Assembly (NCBI GenBank): GCA_037074765.1
Contig: JBAMDO010000048.1
Location: 248,001-312,000 of the forward strand
DNA from: Mansonella perstans
Lineage: Eukaryota > Nematoda > Chromadorea > Rhabditida > Onchocercidae
Direction: 5' to 3'
Length of the DNA stretch: 64,000 nucleotides
The position numbers were made by a program, and so were the translations under genes. Numbering within the stretch: position 1 is the stretch's first letter; the number at the start of each line of letters is the position of its first letter. The notes under the pieces were generated by a model. That model was not told where the DNA came from. It saw only the letters and a program-made list of their open reading frames with translations, and ran no database searches. Positions 13,423 to 25,739 of the stretch are shown piece by piece.

Positions 13423-13665
13423 TTAATTTCCTTCTGCAGTTTGTGAAGTTTTACTTGTTTCAAATGTAGAAATCCTTTTTCGAGAATTATTTTGTGACCA
13501 TTGCCAACTCTCTTCCACTTTTTTCATACAACAATAATACACACATATTGTTATAAATGCACAAAAAAAAAAAAAATAGAAAAAAGATCGTGATAAAAGA
13601 CAATACAGTAAAAGGCAGACCAGCTTGTTTGTGTTTTTTGTGGCTTTTCTATGCAAACATTTCAT
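13423..13665 (-). CDS. Possible small single-pass membrane protein
   Basis: An 80-codon frame starts at an ATG two bases after GAATTTTTCAG, which would fit a trans-splice acceptor. It encodes a short basic N-terminus, one long hydrophobic segment rich in Phe, Leu, Ile and Cys (roughly residues 18-48), then a polar tail containing EESWQWSQNNSRKR before a TAA stop. Part of the hydrophobic segment is written by a long T run, so it may be a polypyrimidine tract read by chance. No family is recognised. Confidence 0.25.
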   Translation of the reverse strand: MKCLHRKATKNTNKLVCLLLYCLLSRSFFYFFFFCAFITICVYYCCMKKVEESWQWSQNNSRKRISTFETSKTSQTAEGN

Positions 13666-13933
13666 CTCTGAAAAATTCAGCAACAAAAATGAAGGATATC
13701 AAAAAATGAACATTTAAGAATAAGTATAACATTATTTCAAGCAGTGCCTTTCCGTACTTTAATAATGATCATAAATCACAATCTTTATAATCGTTCTTGA
13801 AAATCTCATATGATTATTGGAGATATCTAAACAATAATTAAACATTAAACAACAATCTTATTACCAAACTGCTTAGGTAACTTCATTTGCCAAAACCATA
13901 TACCAGTTTATTCAATTTATCATAAGAATTTAA

Positions 13934-14007
13934 TACACAGAGCATTTAATGTCTACCTGATCTCTTGCAGGAAGCATTTAATGTATGCTTGATCTCTTAC
14001 AGGAAGC
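13934..14007. repeat. Two-copy ~36-bp direct repeat
   Basis: The unit GCATTTAATGT-x-CTGATCTCTT-CAGGAA is present twice back to back with small differences. It lies between gene models. Confidence 0.55.
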
Positions 14008-15011
14008 TGATATCTTATGCACAAAAATGAACATTTTAACAATCAGAATCCTAATTACAACTTGTGTTAATTGTATTGACTGTTATGTGATTCAAAAAAT
14101 TCGACAGTTAAGATCTTTACTGTTGCAACTGTCCATCAAATGGATGATAAAATTCATGAGAGGTTCATTATACTTTTTAATTTTTATTTTACAATAATAA
14201 TTATATGGACCAAAGAAAATGCTCGCAATTAATGAATATAATATTCTCTGGAAAATTTACCACAGTAAAAATATTTGAAGGCACTGTTTAATATTAAAGT
14301 TTATTGTTGCTGTATTGATCAAATTAAGGAAGGAATATTGCAATGAAATAGAGTTCATCCACCTCGTGGTTACAATCTCAATAGTTACAGTGTTAATTGA
14401 CTCACCATTCTGCATTATCCAGCCCAAAAAGAATTTTTGCTCTATTCGACCCTGTTCCTTCCTTGTACTAAGTGAAAAACAAAGTTCACTGAAATGTTTG
14501 ACACTATGGATGTAACATATGATGTTAACTTGTCTCTCAGTCTTGTCCAAATGCCGCAAAATTCCAAAGAATCAAACAGTGGTGCAGACGTTTCCTTCAA
14601 TTAGATTTTTCTTTTCACTTGCAACAGTTCTCAGCAATTCTGAATTTTCACTAAACTGAGTTTTTTAATCAAGGAAAACACTGTAAAGGTTTACTCCATA
14701 ATGCTTAAGGTATTTAGAAAACTAGCATGATTAGTCAAAAAAAGGTGAAGAAAAAAACTAGTCAAGCCTTTTTCTATCATGCGGTCACTAATAAAACAAA
14801 ATTCAACTCAACGGACAAGCTTAGATATCAGAAGGGAGTTTAGTAATTTTTGCGTAAAAACCCAACCATTTCAAATCATTTCAAAAATTTGAAAAAATGT
14901 GAAAGACCAGTCCACAAAGGGACAGTGCAAAGAACAAATGCAAGGGTTAAGTGAGTAGCTAAACGATATTCCGAAACACTGAAGTATTTCTTTATTAGAA
15001 TATTCTTTGGA

Positions 15012-16782
15012 TCAAATTCTGATTTTACCATCTACCAACCAATGAGTCCCTGGAATAAGTAAAAGTTGGAAAATTATTTTAGTTGCGGAGATTAATAAAG
15101 CTCCATGAGCCTTTAGAGCTAAATTTTCTGTTATTCGGACCAAACAACGGCCTTGATATGAACTAAATAATTTGCCTGCTAGCAAATCAGAGTACCAGGA
15201 ACAAACATCGTTTTCTTCATTGCTGAAGAGCAGTGACTTTTTGTCCAGAAAAATGCGCATGAAACTAGGAAAGTGATTCCTAACATCTGTCCTCACATTC
15301 GATGAATGTATTCCAATGTCCAAATAAATTTGAATACGCCCACGGTTATCACTTCATTACTACTTCTGCTACAGAAATTATGCAGTCATAAATTTTTCAA
15401 TGAATCAATTCCTAATTCCAAAAAAAATTCCACATACCGCCAAGTGTCGTGCTTCATTTCATAGATTACTGAAAAATTTACCATCAAAACTAATATTTCT
15501 TCAATAAATGTAATCTCACTGCTTCTATGTAAGCAACACTGATTACTGCATGTGTGAGAATTATTATCTGAATTAAATGGAACTAATAGATTTGAAAAGG
15601 AAATTACGGGACAAAATATTTTGGTAAGCGTGCTATGCAACAAATTAACGATAGTTTTTTTGAAATGAAAACTACGAGAATTTTGATAGAGAAATAGACT
15701 CAATGCTAGCTTTTTAAATAATTTAGACTTAAAAAGATAGCATTTATGCTTCTCCTTTCCCTAAGATGTTGATGGAATCATTGTAAATTATAAGATTGAA
15801 AATGTTAAAATCATTGTAATTTTTTCCCTGCAATAAACAAACCTTCAATTCAAAAAATATTACTTTACAATTGAAAATTATTGCTACGAAATGAAATATT
15901 GAAATACCAAAACTAATCGCTCGAAGTATAGATAAAAACCAAAATATATTGAGAACGATTAGAACATGCCGAACTTGATGTACGATGTACGATTGCATGT
16001 TATTTTTTAACGATAAATTATTTTAACGATTTTTGAGCTTTTAATTTTTATGCGTCATTTGTGTGTCTCTCCATTTCCATACTTACTCAGCCTAAACTTG
16101 AAAAAGGCAAAATGTCATTTTCATAATTCCATGTTAAAAATTATTTATAATTTTGATAGTGTTTTATTGCTTTGTTTCGGCATATTTGTACCTTAATGAT
16201 TTCATAATTACTTTTATTTTAGCTAATAAGAGCTTTATATTTTTATAAAAAAAAGTAATCCTCTTATTTTTTGAAATGATGGGGCAAGTGATCAAACAAG
16301 GAATCATAGCCATCATCACGAAGATATTATTGATGTCAAAATTCAGTAGTTCATTTTTGAAAGGAAATTAGAAGAGAGACATTGACTTGCGCACAACAAC
16401 ATTTGCGCCCATTTTCTTTCTCACTTTTATTAAATCTCGACTAATTTGTCGTGTAAAATTTGAAGATTTATATTGCTCCATAAAAATCGCAGGTTCTTGA
16501 AAAAGCCAAAGTTTATGCTCGGAAGCTTTTTATTGGAAATTTAAAAAGTGAATTTAAAAAATTATTTTTTTTCATTGGCATTTACAAATAATATTATTAT
16601 CATTATTATCTGATTCCAACTGAAGCAATTAACTAATTTTTGACAGTTGTGATATTTGATGAAATTCCTGCATTTACGAAACACATTACCTTTTTGTGCA
16701 CTGATTTGTTCAATAATTCAACACTGAACACATTTTGTATATTAGTTATTGCTATTTCAAGATTTTCATTCATATAACGATT
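15012..16782 (-). CDS. Partial model of a tetraspanin-like membrane protein
   Basis: Several minus-strand exon candidates lie in order. One at 16690-16782 follows GGACTTTTTCAG, ends AAG/GTAATG and encodes MNENLEIAITNIQNVFSVEL-type sequence. One at 15843-15998 encodes a hydrophobic helix with VLIVLNIFWFLSILRAISFG, resembling the first membrane segment of tetraspanins. One at 15438-15704 ends CG/GTATGT and contains CSNQCC. A last frame, 15012 to about 15323, contains DVCSWYSDLL, then YQGRC followed by a hydrophobic helix, like the final Cys and fourth membrane segment of tetraspanins. The CCG hallmark of the large loop was not found and not all junction phases were resolved. An unrelated four-pass protein is possible. 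Confidence 0.3.
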
Positions 16783-16818
16783 CTGAAAAAGTCCGGAGCA
16801 GTCCATAATGATTAACAT

Positions 16819-17785
16819 TATTTGAAAATTTGTAAAAAAATAAGATTTCAGACTCGAAATGATAATGGAGCAAAATTGCTTTTCTGAGTAAAATTAACAT
16901 TGATAAAGGTGTTAGTATATTTTGCAACTTCCACAATTTTGCAGTGGCTTTTCATCCTACAATACCAATTATCAACACCGCCAGAAGGTTTTTATGACAA
17001 TCAACTTGAGGTTGTTGCTGAAGTCTTTAGGTATATTTTGTTTTCATCATATGTTTTGATAGATTCATTCGTTTGCTTTTTTCGATTTGCTTTCTGATTT
17101 TTCATTCAGATTTTAAATTTAAACACATTTTAAATTCATTCATGCATTTCAATTTATGTTTAATTTATTTGGTGATTATTTTCGTAAAATACGTAAATTT
17201 ATGAAATATTATAAATGTATACTTTCTATCTTCAGTACTTTTAATTTAGGCACTATATACTTGAACACTATATTATGGTTTGAAATTTTGAAATTTTTTT
17301 TTTTGCTTGCAAACTTTTTCCTAAAAATTCCCTGTCAAAATAGTTCATTCTCTGAACAGCAATCAAAAATAATAAAAAAGAAATTCCTTAAATGAACTAA
17401 GTAGAAAAGCATAAGCACTTACAAAGTTTATTAATTGAAAAATTTATTGATTTAAATATTAATCCAAGCAATTAATTTTCGTCTTACGTAATTTCTTGCT
17501 AATGTATTTTCGTCTTAAATCATTTACTGCCAATTTATTTCCGTCATACATAATTTTAATTAGCTATCATTTTGCTAAAATTTCTAAAATTTTTTTATTA
17601 ATAATAATTTTCTGAATTTTCCAGATTTTTTTTTTTGCAATCAAAATTTTTATCGTTCATTAAAAGTAATTCAACAAGAATTTAAGATTAATTATACTTT
17701 TCAGAAAATCATTACTAATAAAAAAGGTTAATGAATTATACTTTTCGGAAAAATTACCACTAATAAGAAAGTATAATTAATTTAA
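16819..17785. other. A+T-rich intergenic stretch
   Basis: No supported gene. Around 17690-17777 a ~44-bp segment (ATTAATTATACTTTTC then CACTAATAA-type) is imperfectly duplicated. The plus-strand open frames here are Phe/Leu-rich and have no splice support. Confidence 0.5.
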
Positions 17786-17787
17786 TT

Positions 17788-17820
17788 GGGAGGAGGAGGA
17801 GGAGGAGGAGGCGGAGGAGA
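17788..17820 (+). repeat. (GGA)n purine tract
   Basis: GGG followed by about ten AGG/CGG triplets forms a 33-base purine-only run apart from one C, in otherwise A+T-rich sequence. Such tracts can form quadruplex or triplex DNA. No gene overlaps it. Confidence 0.85.
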
Positions 17821-18422
17821 ACTGGGATTGAGAGAATAGATTAGATCATTTTTCTTAATTAACATTATTAATCAGCTGTTATGGATATTCCTATATGGAT
17901 TACACTTGAACAGGTATTATTTTTAAATCTAAATCATTTTTTTTATTTCAAATGCTAGAATTTTTATCTAACAAAATATCTTCAATCCGTTTTATTGCCT
18001 AAATTGTAACAAAGTTTCGCATCACTTACTTACTGCTGTTCCAAGTATTTATTAAGGTATTTATCTAAGTATTTACAAGTGTTTATTAAGGTAATAATAA
18101 TTCTGTTTCAATTTCATGCAAACACGTAATCGAACATTAAATTCGTTTCATTAGATAAAAATCCTAGCATTAAAATGAAAAAAGTATAAAATTATCGATA
18201 ATGAATGGAATGCTTGAATGATGCTCAAACTCAAGTAATTGCATTGTCAAATTAAAAATTAACTAAAATTCAAAATTTTTATTTGCAATATCAGTCATTT
18301 GGATCAATTGATGCAAATGCTGATGTTTGGCTCGTACAAATATTTTATTAAGATGAAGGAGAGTTATTTAACACAAAATTTAAACTGCATTAAATTTTCC
18401 ATAAAAACAATAACCATTCAAA

Positions 18423-19020
18423 TATCATGTTTTATTGATAGCAGATGATTGCCACACTCTTTCGGATGATATTGCACCATCACACTGTCATCCCTACTGT
18501 CCTATAAATTCACTTTTCATCATGTTTTATCGACAGCAAATGACTGGCACACTCTTTCGGATGATATTGCACCATCACACTGTCATCGTTACTGTCCTAC
18601 AAATTCTTGCAGAAAAGTAAGAATCGGATTTAAAACTTTTCATCATGTTTTATTGACAGCAGATAACTGGCACACTCTTTCGGATGATAATGCACCATCA
18701 CACTGTCATCCCTACTGTCCTATAAATTTTTGCAAAAAAAGTAAGAATTGGATTTAAAACTTTCCATCATGTTTTATTGACAGCAGATAACTGGCACACT
18801 CTTTCGGATGATAATGCACCATCACACTGTCATCCCTACTGTCCTATAAATTTTTGCAAAAAAAGTAAGAATTGGATTTAAAACTTTCCATCATGTTTTA
18901 TTGACAGCAGATAACTGCCACACTCTTTCGGATGATAATGCACCATCACACTGTCATCCCTACTGTCCTATAAGTTCTTGCAAAAAAAGTAAGAATTGGA
19001 TTTAAACACTTTTCATCATG
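18423..19020. repeat. Five-copy tandem repeat, unit ~124 bp
   Basis: The unit starts CATCATGTTTTATTGACAGC and includes ACTCTTTCGGATGATA and CACTGTCATCCCTACTGTCC. Repeat starts are near 18423, 18518, 18641, 18765, 18889 and 19014, giving spacings of about 95, 123, 124, 124 and 125. The first copy lacks about 29 bases (the AAGTAAGAATTGGATTT-type segment). Copies 3 and 4 are almost identical. The array ends abruptly at a partial sixth start. Confidence 0.92.
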
Positions 19021-20758
19021 AAAGAAATAAAATTGAGGGTTATCTAATTGCTTTAAGCATAAAAAAGAAAGCATCAGTTTTCACAAAGTAAAATACAGTT
19101 AGTTAAAAATCTGTCAAAATTGTGGTTTATCAATGATTGGAGACTGCACTTCTAAACTACATTTTCTTAAAATTTTAGATTAGGGACTTCAAATACCGAC
19201 AGGTTGAAACCAGAGATTCACATCAATGAGAAGATAAAAAAAATGAGACACATGATCTCTATTCATTTCATCAATTAGGAACAACAAAAAGTTAGACAGG
19301 AAAATTTGACGGTATAGTAAAACAGTTGCTGCAACTGCGACATTAACGCAATACATCGTTTTTAACATTTCAGCAGTTCTTGCACTTGTTAGTGCAGCAT
19401 CATAAAACTAAAGTAATATGAAGGAGGTGCAATTCGCAGCAGCAGCAAGATCTCTTTTTTTTAGACGATCTTTTACCTACATTACAGTAGATCGCGATGA
19501 TTTGTGAGCTAGAAGAAGTGCCACTTCTTTTATATACCATGATAATGATATGGCTAAAAGGGCACATATCGTGTAAATGTTTTCATAGCAACTTTTTCTA
19601 AAGCAATCAATGGGTGAAAAATAATTTGCTTACTGGAATATTTTCTATATTCCAAGATAAAATTTTTTTGAAATAAGCACATAAAGTTACAACAACCTGA
19701 ACATCAAAAAAATAATGAATTCAAGATCTCGTCGTTTTCGAATACTCAAAAGTTTCTATTAATTTACTTTTTCGCAGATATCTGGAGATTTTTCTGCTTG
19801 CTCATGTAAATAAATTTCGCAAGCTCAATAATTAATTAAATTTACGCCAGAAAGGGATTTCTTCATCTACAAATGATTCTATATTGCCTTGGAAGAAACT
19901 TGTTCAGGAATAAATTAGTAGATGCATATATCAACTGTATATTATGTGATTTAACAATGTCTTTAAAGAATGGAAAATTCTGTGATCTCACCACTATGTT
20001 CTAGTGAAGATTAAACAACATAAATGAAACTAATTATTCGATAAAATATGAAACTAATTAATATAAATCATTTTTTTAAACAGCACAGCAACATTTCGAA
20101 TCCCAAACTTATTCTGGCTTCAATATTAACCGGAGAAATAAATAAATAATTGTATAAAGCTCACTCGGCGATATCAGGATGACTATAAATAATATATAAT
20201 ATCGCGGATCAGAGGTGCTAAGACAACTGCATGGGAATTTACTCTGGTAAATACATGTGTATCCTTTTGAAAGTTGAAATCCTTAGTCAACGTAATCCAT
20301 GAGTTGTATTTCTATCATTACATTAGCTCTTTCAAAAATGTTCACTGATTCGGAATTGTAGTCCAAAAACCATGCATTTAAAAAAAAGATAATACGCTTC
20401 TGATATTACAAGCAGAAAAAGAAAGGAAGAAAAAAGATCAATCTGATCCTTATAAATCCCTAAAAGTCTAACTGAGTAGATCGTTTGACACTTCTTAGAA
20501 TTTCTTACGACACTTGTTTATTGTTGCGATCAAAAAACTTTGTTTCATGAGTTAGAAAAGAAAGTAGGAAAGCATGGCATTACAATATGGTTTGTCGGTA
20601 GAAACATCTAAACTTTCTATGTATTGCTTCAAAATTATTTCGGCGCAGTGATGAAAGTAAAAAAGTAAACTATAAACTTCTGTTGAAAAAAAAAAAATTT
20701 CTGTTGAAAGTAAACTAACAAAGTTGATGTGCAATATACTCACCCCTCTCATCATTTT
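19021..20758. other. Intergenic stretch, nothing supported
   Basis: No exon with paired splice sites, RNA gene or repeat was found. Confidence 0.45.
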
Positions 20759-20938
20759 CTAATTCTTTGCCAAAAATGCAAACAATTCTGGCTTAATACT
20801 ACTTATATTTCTATTTGTCGGTATTTGAGTTTCTGTATCGCTTGCCTTCGATTTGATCGTTTTTCCAGTTTTCTCTGTAAAATTGAATTGGTTTTTCAAA
20901 TCATACTGTAATTGAAATGCAATCAATAACGATCTATA
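20759..20938 (-). CDS. Probable terminal exon of an unrecognised gene
   Basis: After a TTTTTATAG acceptor the minus strand is open for about 60 codons to a TAG stop. The polar peptide includes KTGKTIKSKASDTETQIPTN and ends KPELFAFLAKN. A possible upstream exon on the same strand at 21435-21580 (after ATCTTTTCAG) encodes a hydrophobic helix around WYYFTTAMFQILSFLLII. The two were not joined with certainty. If they belong together this is the C-terminus of a membrane protein with a polar cytosolic tail. Confidence 0.33.
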   Translation of the reverse strand, partial: YRSLLIAFQLQYDLKNQFNFTEKTGKTIKSKASDTETQIPTNRNISSIKPELFAFLAKN

Positions 20939-22720
20939 AAAATCCAAGAAATTACTGTTTATCGAAAAAACTAAGCAATAAACGAATTTTTTACCAAGTT
21001 AGACTAATAACTGAATATGCATAAGTCAGCTTTAATTTTAATTATGAGTGAAAAAACGATAATCACTATCCTGCTTTCAGCTTCGCGAATAGCCTAAATT
21101 CTAATCCTTAATTTCCAAATTTTTTCCGTTAATCCTATGAAGGTCTGAGTGCAAGACTTTTATATCATAATTTATGCAAAAGTGGCAGCTCATATGAAAA
21201 ATTAATTTCCACAAAAAATTCAGTGCCGAGTCACAAACGTTTCCGGTCTCGTCATAAATGAATTATAACTAGACCTAAGACAGTAAGTGATTCACAATAG
21301 TTTTCAGCACTGAGATTCGAACCAAATATTGAATATCAATGAAACGAAATGCTTTTTCATCAATTTAAAAATGAGAAATAGGAATATTATAGAATGAAAA
21401 TCAAATTCTTATCAGTGATCCAATAATGGTGTTGTCATGAGGAGAAAAAAGAATAACGAATGTCTATAATCAATAAAAATGACAAAATCTGAAACATTGC
21501 TGTAGTAAAGTAGTACCAAATTTTATGAGAATTGCTGACTGGAAACAAAGCTCTGCAATTTACAATAAACTGAAAAGATAATGGGTACACGATGTTATTT
21601 TTTCCTTTACGGCACGCAAAATACAAACCCTTTCTGATACGAGCTATTTTGTATGTTTAGTGATTTACTACATTACTGTATGAACATTTCTATCTCTCGC
21701 TCCGCAGTCTTGGTTTCAACGTGTTGAAGGTAACAGAAAATGATGCTTTATTGACCGTGTCATTTCTTCTTTACGTGGCTTTCCATTTTGGTGGAAGAAA
21801 AATCTCGGTTATGCAATCCAAAAATGATTGTTTTTATAACAACTTCAATGTTGGAATACAAAGCAAGTAGTTATTTGATGGCAAAATTTTCAGTTTCACT
21901 TGGACTTACCGAAAAACAAACTTGTTTCTGTCTTGGAAAACAGGCCCAGTTAAGCGAGCCTGATTTTAATAAAAACATCACAACATGGACAGTTGAACGT
22001 ATTTTAACATAAAAATTTTTTCATGTTCTGAAGCAGACAAATTTGCGTTTCGGTTCGATGCTTCACTTCACTGTCGCTGACATTATGCATCAAAATTCGA
22101 TGCTTTATGTTTTCCTTAATTTCGGTCATTTTTATCCGTATTTCTAGCAGTAACTTCATCGGTTAGACATTCAAATTTTTGGATCTGAATTTAGAAACCA
22201 GCTGGTTTCTACCTCGATAATATTAAGAACAGCAACATAAAATAGCTTAATCAATGATAAGGAGTAGCTTGAGATTTGAAATTGTTGCAAAAATAGCACG
22301 AAATACAGGAATAATAAATCATGAAAGGGAAGCATGTATCTACTTTGCTTACACAACTTTTTACGTACTTCATATTTCACCTGCTGTGAATTACCGGTGC
22401 TGTCCATGATGAAATAATCACGAAAATTTAAACGATCATTTGTAAATTTCTCTTCTAAATTTTATTTATTTTTCTCAAGATTAGCAGAAACTTTATTTCG
22501 CGATCAGGTTTTGAATGGCTGTTTCAAATTTTAAATATAGTACTAATAGGTTCAGTGCATCCACACGTCGCATCTTGCAAACGATGACTGAAATGTCATA
22601 CATATAAAAGTTGACTAAATACAAAAACGTGTTGCCAATCGTTCAATCCTTCGTTTATTTCACCTCTGTAAGGTTATTGTAAATCAAAACAATATTTTTA
22701 AACTAATAAGGATCGTATTC

Positions 22721-24067
22721 TTAACTTGATTCCAGTTCTAATTGCTTGAATGCAACAGTGCGTACAACAGCTGCTGGATTTAAATATGCCGATATTTGAC
22801 TGTATTCACTTGAGAAGCATTGCAATTGCGGCAAATAAGAACACATAGATATTTTGAAAATATGGGTACAATAATTTTTTTTAGAATATGGCTTTTATCA
22901 ACTACACAGTGCAAGTGAACCTATTATGAGTAAATACAATTGAAATGAGTGAAAACAAAATCCTAAATTCCACAAATTTTAATTCCACACAATACACGTA
23001 TTGATGTTTACATAAAACTATATTTCAGAAAAGCAGCAAAATTATGCAAGGTATCATAAAGTTATACAAAGAAATTCTAAAACACCTTTTTGCTCCAGAA
23101 ATTTGAAAATTGCTGTGTTAAAAATGTGAAACTTCTGAAGAAGACAGCAAAATCTGGAGTGGAATTTGGGTCAAAAAAATTTCATAAATTGCAACTAAAG
23201 GGAAGGTACAAAAATATATTTTATAATTAATAAATTTTTTTTTCCTTCAGTAAACATTATTTCTGTAACGACTTTTTATCGACTATAATTACCTTAACAT
23301 CAGTTATAGCAATCTTCGTAGTTGTGCAGTGTTCCAGTTCTTTATCAAATTTACTGAACATTATCAACATATATGCTACAGCTAGAAGACCTGATGTGTA
23401 TAGTGAAGCCATAAACACAGCAACTAGTCTGAAATACAAATATTTGGTGCAAAACTTTTACGCATAGGTACTCCAACTTGGAAAAAATTAATTTTAATAA
23501 GTCGTTGCCTAAATAAATTGAAATTCTTAACACAGACTTTTAACATTAATTGAAATAACCGGAACAGTCAGCATACATACTTAGGCCTTCTAGTTTTCTC
23601 TAATTTTGAAATTAAACATCCATCATAAAGCCAACTGAAATAATCTTATTTTCACTCATAACAGGATTCACTTCAGAAATGACATGCACGTATTTTCTGA
23701 AAAAGACTAATAGTACCATTCGTGAACCATTCCTTTTAATCCGTTTGCTTATCATTGATTGTTGAATATTTGTTAAAATTTGGAGAAAAATAACAACTCT
23801 GCTTACCCAGTCATCACGTAAAACACTATAGCATGATGTTGTGCATAGATGAGATAAGTGAGCGAATAAACTAGCAGTGCGCTTATAATCACGCTTAGCT
23901 GAAGTCTTGTCAAGGGGCAAAAGTTCCAGGCTTGTTGAAGCTTCAAGTCCGTCACCGTTGAATTGTCGTACATATGGCATACGAATACCACGCATATAAA
24001 TACATATATATATTGTTTCTTTCAACAACTTTATCGAACAATTTCCTTCTGAAATCAAATAAGCCAT
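22721..24067 (-). CDS. Multi-pass membrane protein, partial exon model
   Basis: Two exons join cleanly. One is 23807 to about 23991, ending ACTGG/GTAAGC. The next is 23293-23428, after TTGTATTTCAG and ending AAG/GTAATT. They encode CPLTRLQLSVIISALLVYSL, a second loop with YAQHHAIVFYVMTG, then ASLYTSGLLAVAYMLIMFSK and a polar stretch EHCTTTKIAITDVK. This gives two or three hydrophobic helices separated by short loops. A coding-like segment ending AFKQLELESS before a TAA at 22721-22723 may be the last exon, but its phase does not join directly. The 5' end is unknown, and a 151-codon frame in another register overlaps the first exon. Nematode four-pass families (LAPTM-like or similar) are possible. 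I cannot assign one. Confidence 0.4.
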
Positions 24068-25449
24068 CGAAATACACTACTTTTGTTGTAACTTGCAGAT
24101 TTACAAAGTAAAAGAAGTTTTGAAAGTTGTTAGTGAGAAGTCACTGTTCTTAATTACATAGTTTTGATTCACAGAATTGATGAGATGAGGCGAACAATCT
24201 CTTATAATATCAACCACATTCATCTCCAACCCATTTCGAATTGAAAATCACGAAAAACAAGTTTATGAACAAACAATTTAACTGATAAATGCATGATGAT
24301 CATTCTGCATTAACATTCAAAATTCTAAGATGCATTTTCAAAACTTACGACACGAGTCAGTTCATTTTTTAAAGTTGTGTCCGATATATTCTTAGCCATC
24401 AGTACAAAAAAGTCATGTCGTACCTTTTTAATTAACAATTTCACCACCACTGTTTTATAAATTTTTATGAAAACCTGAACTTGAATAGATCATAAAATTT
24501 TATGTGATTTACATTATTTAAAACATTTCAATCATTGGTACAGTAATGCTTCCTCTGGTAAGCACTCAGTAAAGTATGAGCACAAACACACATTAATAAA
24601 TCATACAGTAATACATATGCTTCAATTAATCAAATAATTTATATACGTTCATATGTAAAAGAAAATAAATGTACGAACATACATTTGATCATTTGAACCA
24701 TTATCTTTGACAGTTTTACAGGTAAGTTATCGATAAGTCTCATTTTTGGTCAAACAAATCGATGACCTACATGTAGAACTGATGAAAATTATTGCTGGTA
24801 TTTCTTACAATTATATCTCTAATTATTAAAATTCACGACGCTAGCGTTCATTTCACAACTTCATGGGCAAATTTTTTTCGGGAACTTTTCAATCTTAATA
24901 AAAGGCACTGAAATAGAGTTCATTAAACAGCAGAAAATGCACATTTTATCTTTATCAAATTCATTTCAGGTGTGAAATGTTTCGACTAGCGTTAAACACA
25001 TGAGTTTCATTAAACAATTACCGTGAGTGTTTTCAAATTGATTCTCAAAAAATGTAGAAAAGCCCTATTCACAGAAATGCACAACAGAGAGCACAAATGT
25101 TCATAGTTATTGGTGTTGATGTTACTGCAATATCATAAGTGATTAGTTAATTAAAAACAGTGAATTTAAGCTGTTCTAAAATCTGTCTTCAAAAAATGGC
25201 CTAAACAATCCTGTTTTCACTCGCTATTAAGGTCAAAAAAATTACCAATCCGAGTTTTATCTCGAAATTAATATTGAAACTACGGTTAATATAAAGTAAA
25301 TTGTTCTCTTCCACTGTAGGTAAGAAGAAATAATGGCATGCATAACCGAAGATTTCTCGAAGCTCTTGGCAAGTCGGGAAAACGCTGCAGCTTGTTTAAA
25401 TTTATTTGTAAACATCCAAAATAATAAAAGGATTATCAAGCATATGGAT

Positions 25450-25698
25450 TCAAAATGGAGCGCTTGATATAATGATGAAGCAAGCATTTGATATGATGTC
25501 ACTATCGTAATGAACATTGTCCCAGTGGTCATAGATGATCATATAGCATAGGATGATGGTAGTAAACTGTAACAAAATAATGAAAAAATTTGAATCTGAC
25601 ATACTATTGTTAAATAAGGCCAATATGGCGTCAAATAATACAATTCCACTCAGATGGGTAGTAAAACGAATGGATAGAAATAAATTCCGCACAAACAT
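25450..25698 (-). CDS. Possible exon encoding two membrane helices
   Basis: An 83-codon frame from an ATG at about 25698 reads MFVRNLFLSIRFTTHLSGIV and continues with FDAILALFNN, then FFIILLQFTTIILCYMIIYD, to a TGA stop. It lies upstream on the same strand of the membrane-protein exons at 22.7-24.1 kb and could be their 5' part. No in-phase junction was established. A second, overlapping hydrophobic frame (25257-25532) weakens the case. Confidence 0.25.
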   Translation of the reverse strand: MFVRNLFLSIRFTTHLSGIVLFDAILALFNNSMSDSNFFIILLQFTTIILCYMIIYDHWDNVHYDSDIISNACFIIISSAPF

Positions 25699-25739
25699 GC
25701 GATAAGTGCAGCATTCAAACAATGATAAAATTTACCAGT

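Noticed and set aside
23612..24067. 151-codon minus-strand frame
   Set aside because: It overlaps in another register the exon ending at the GTAAGC donor, which joins in phase to a further exon. The long frame lacks such support and has no recognised family.
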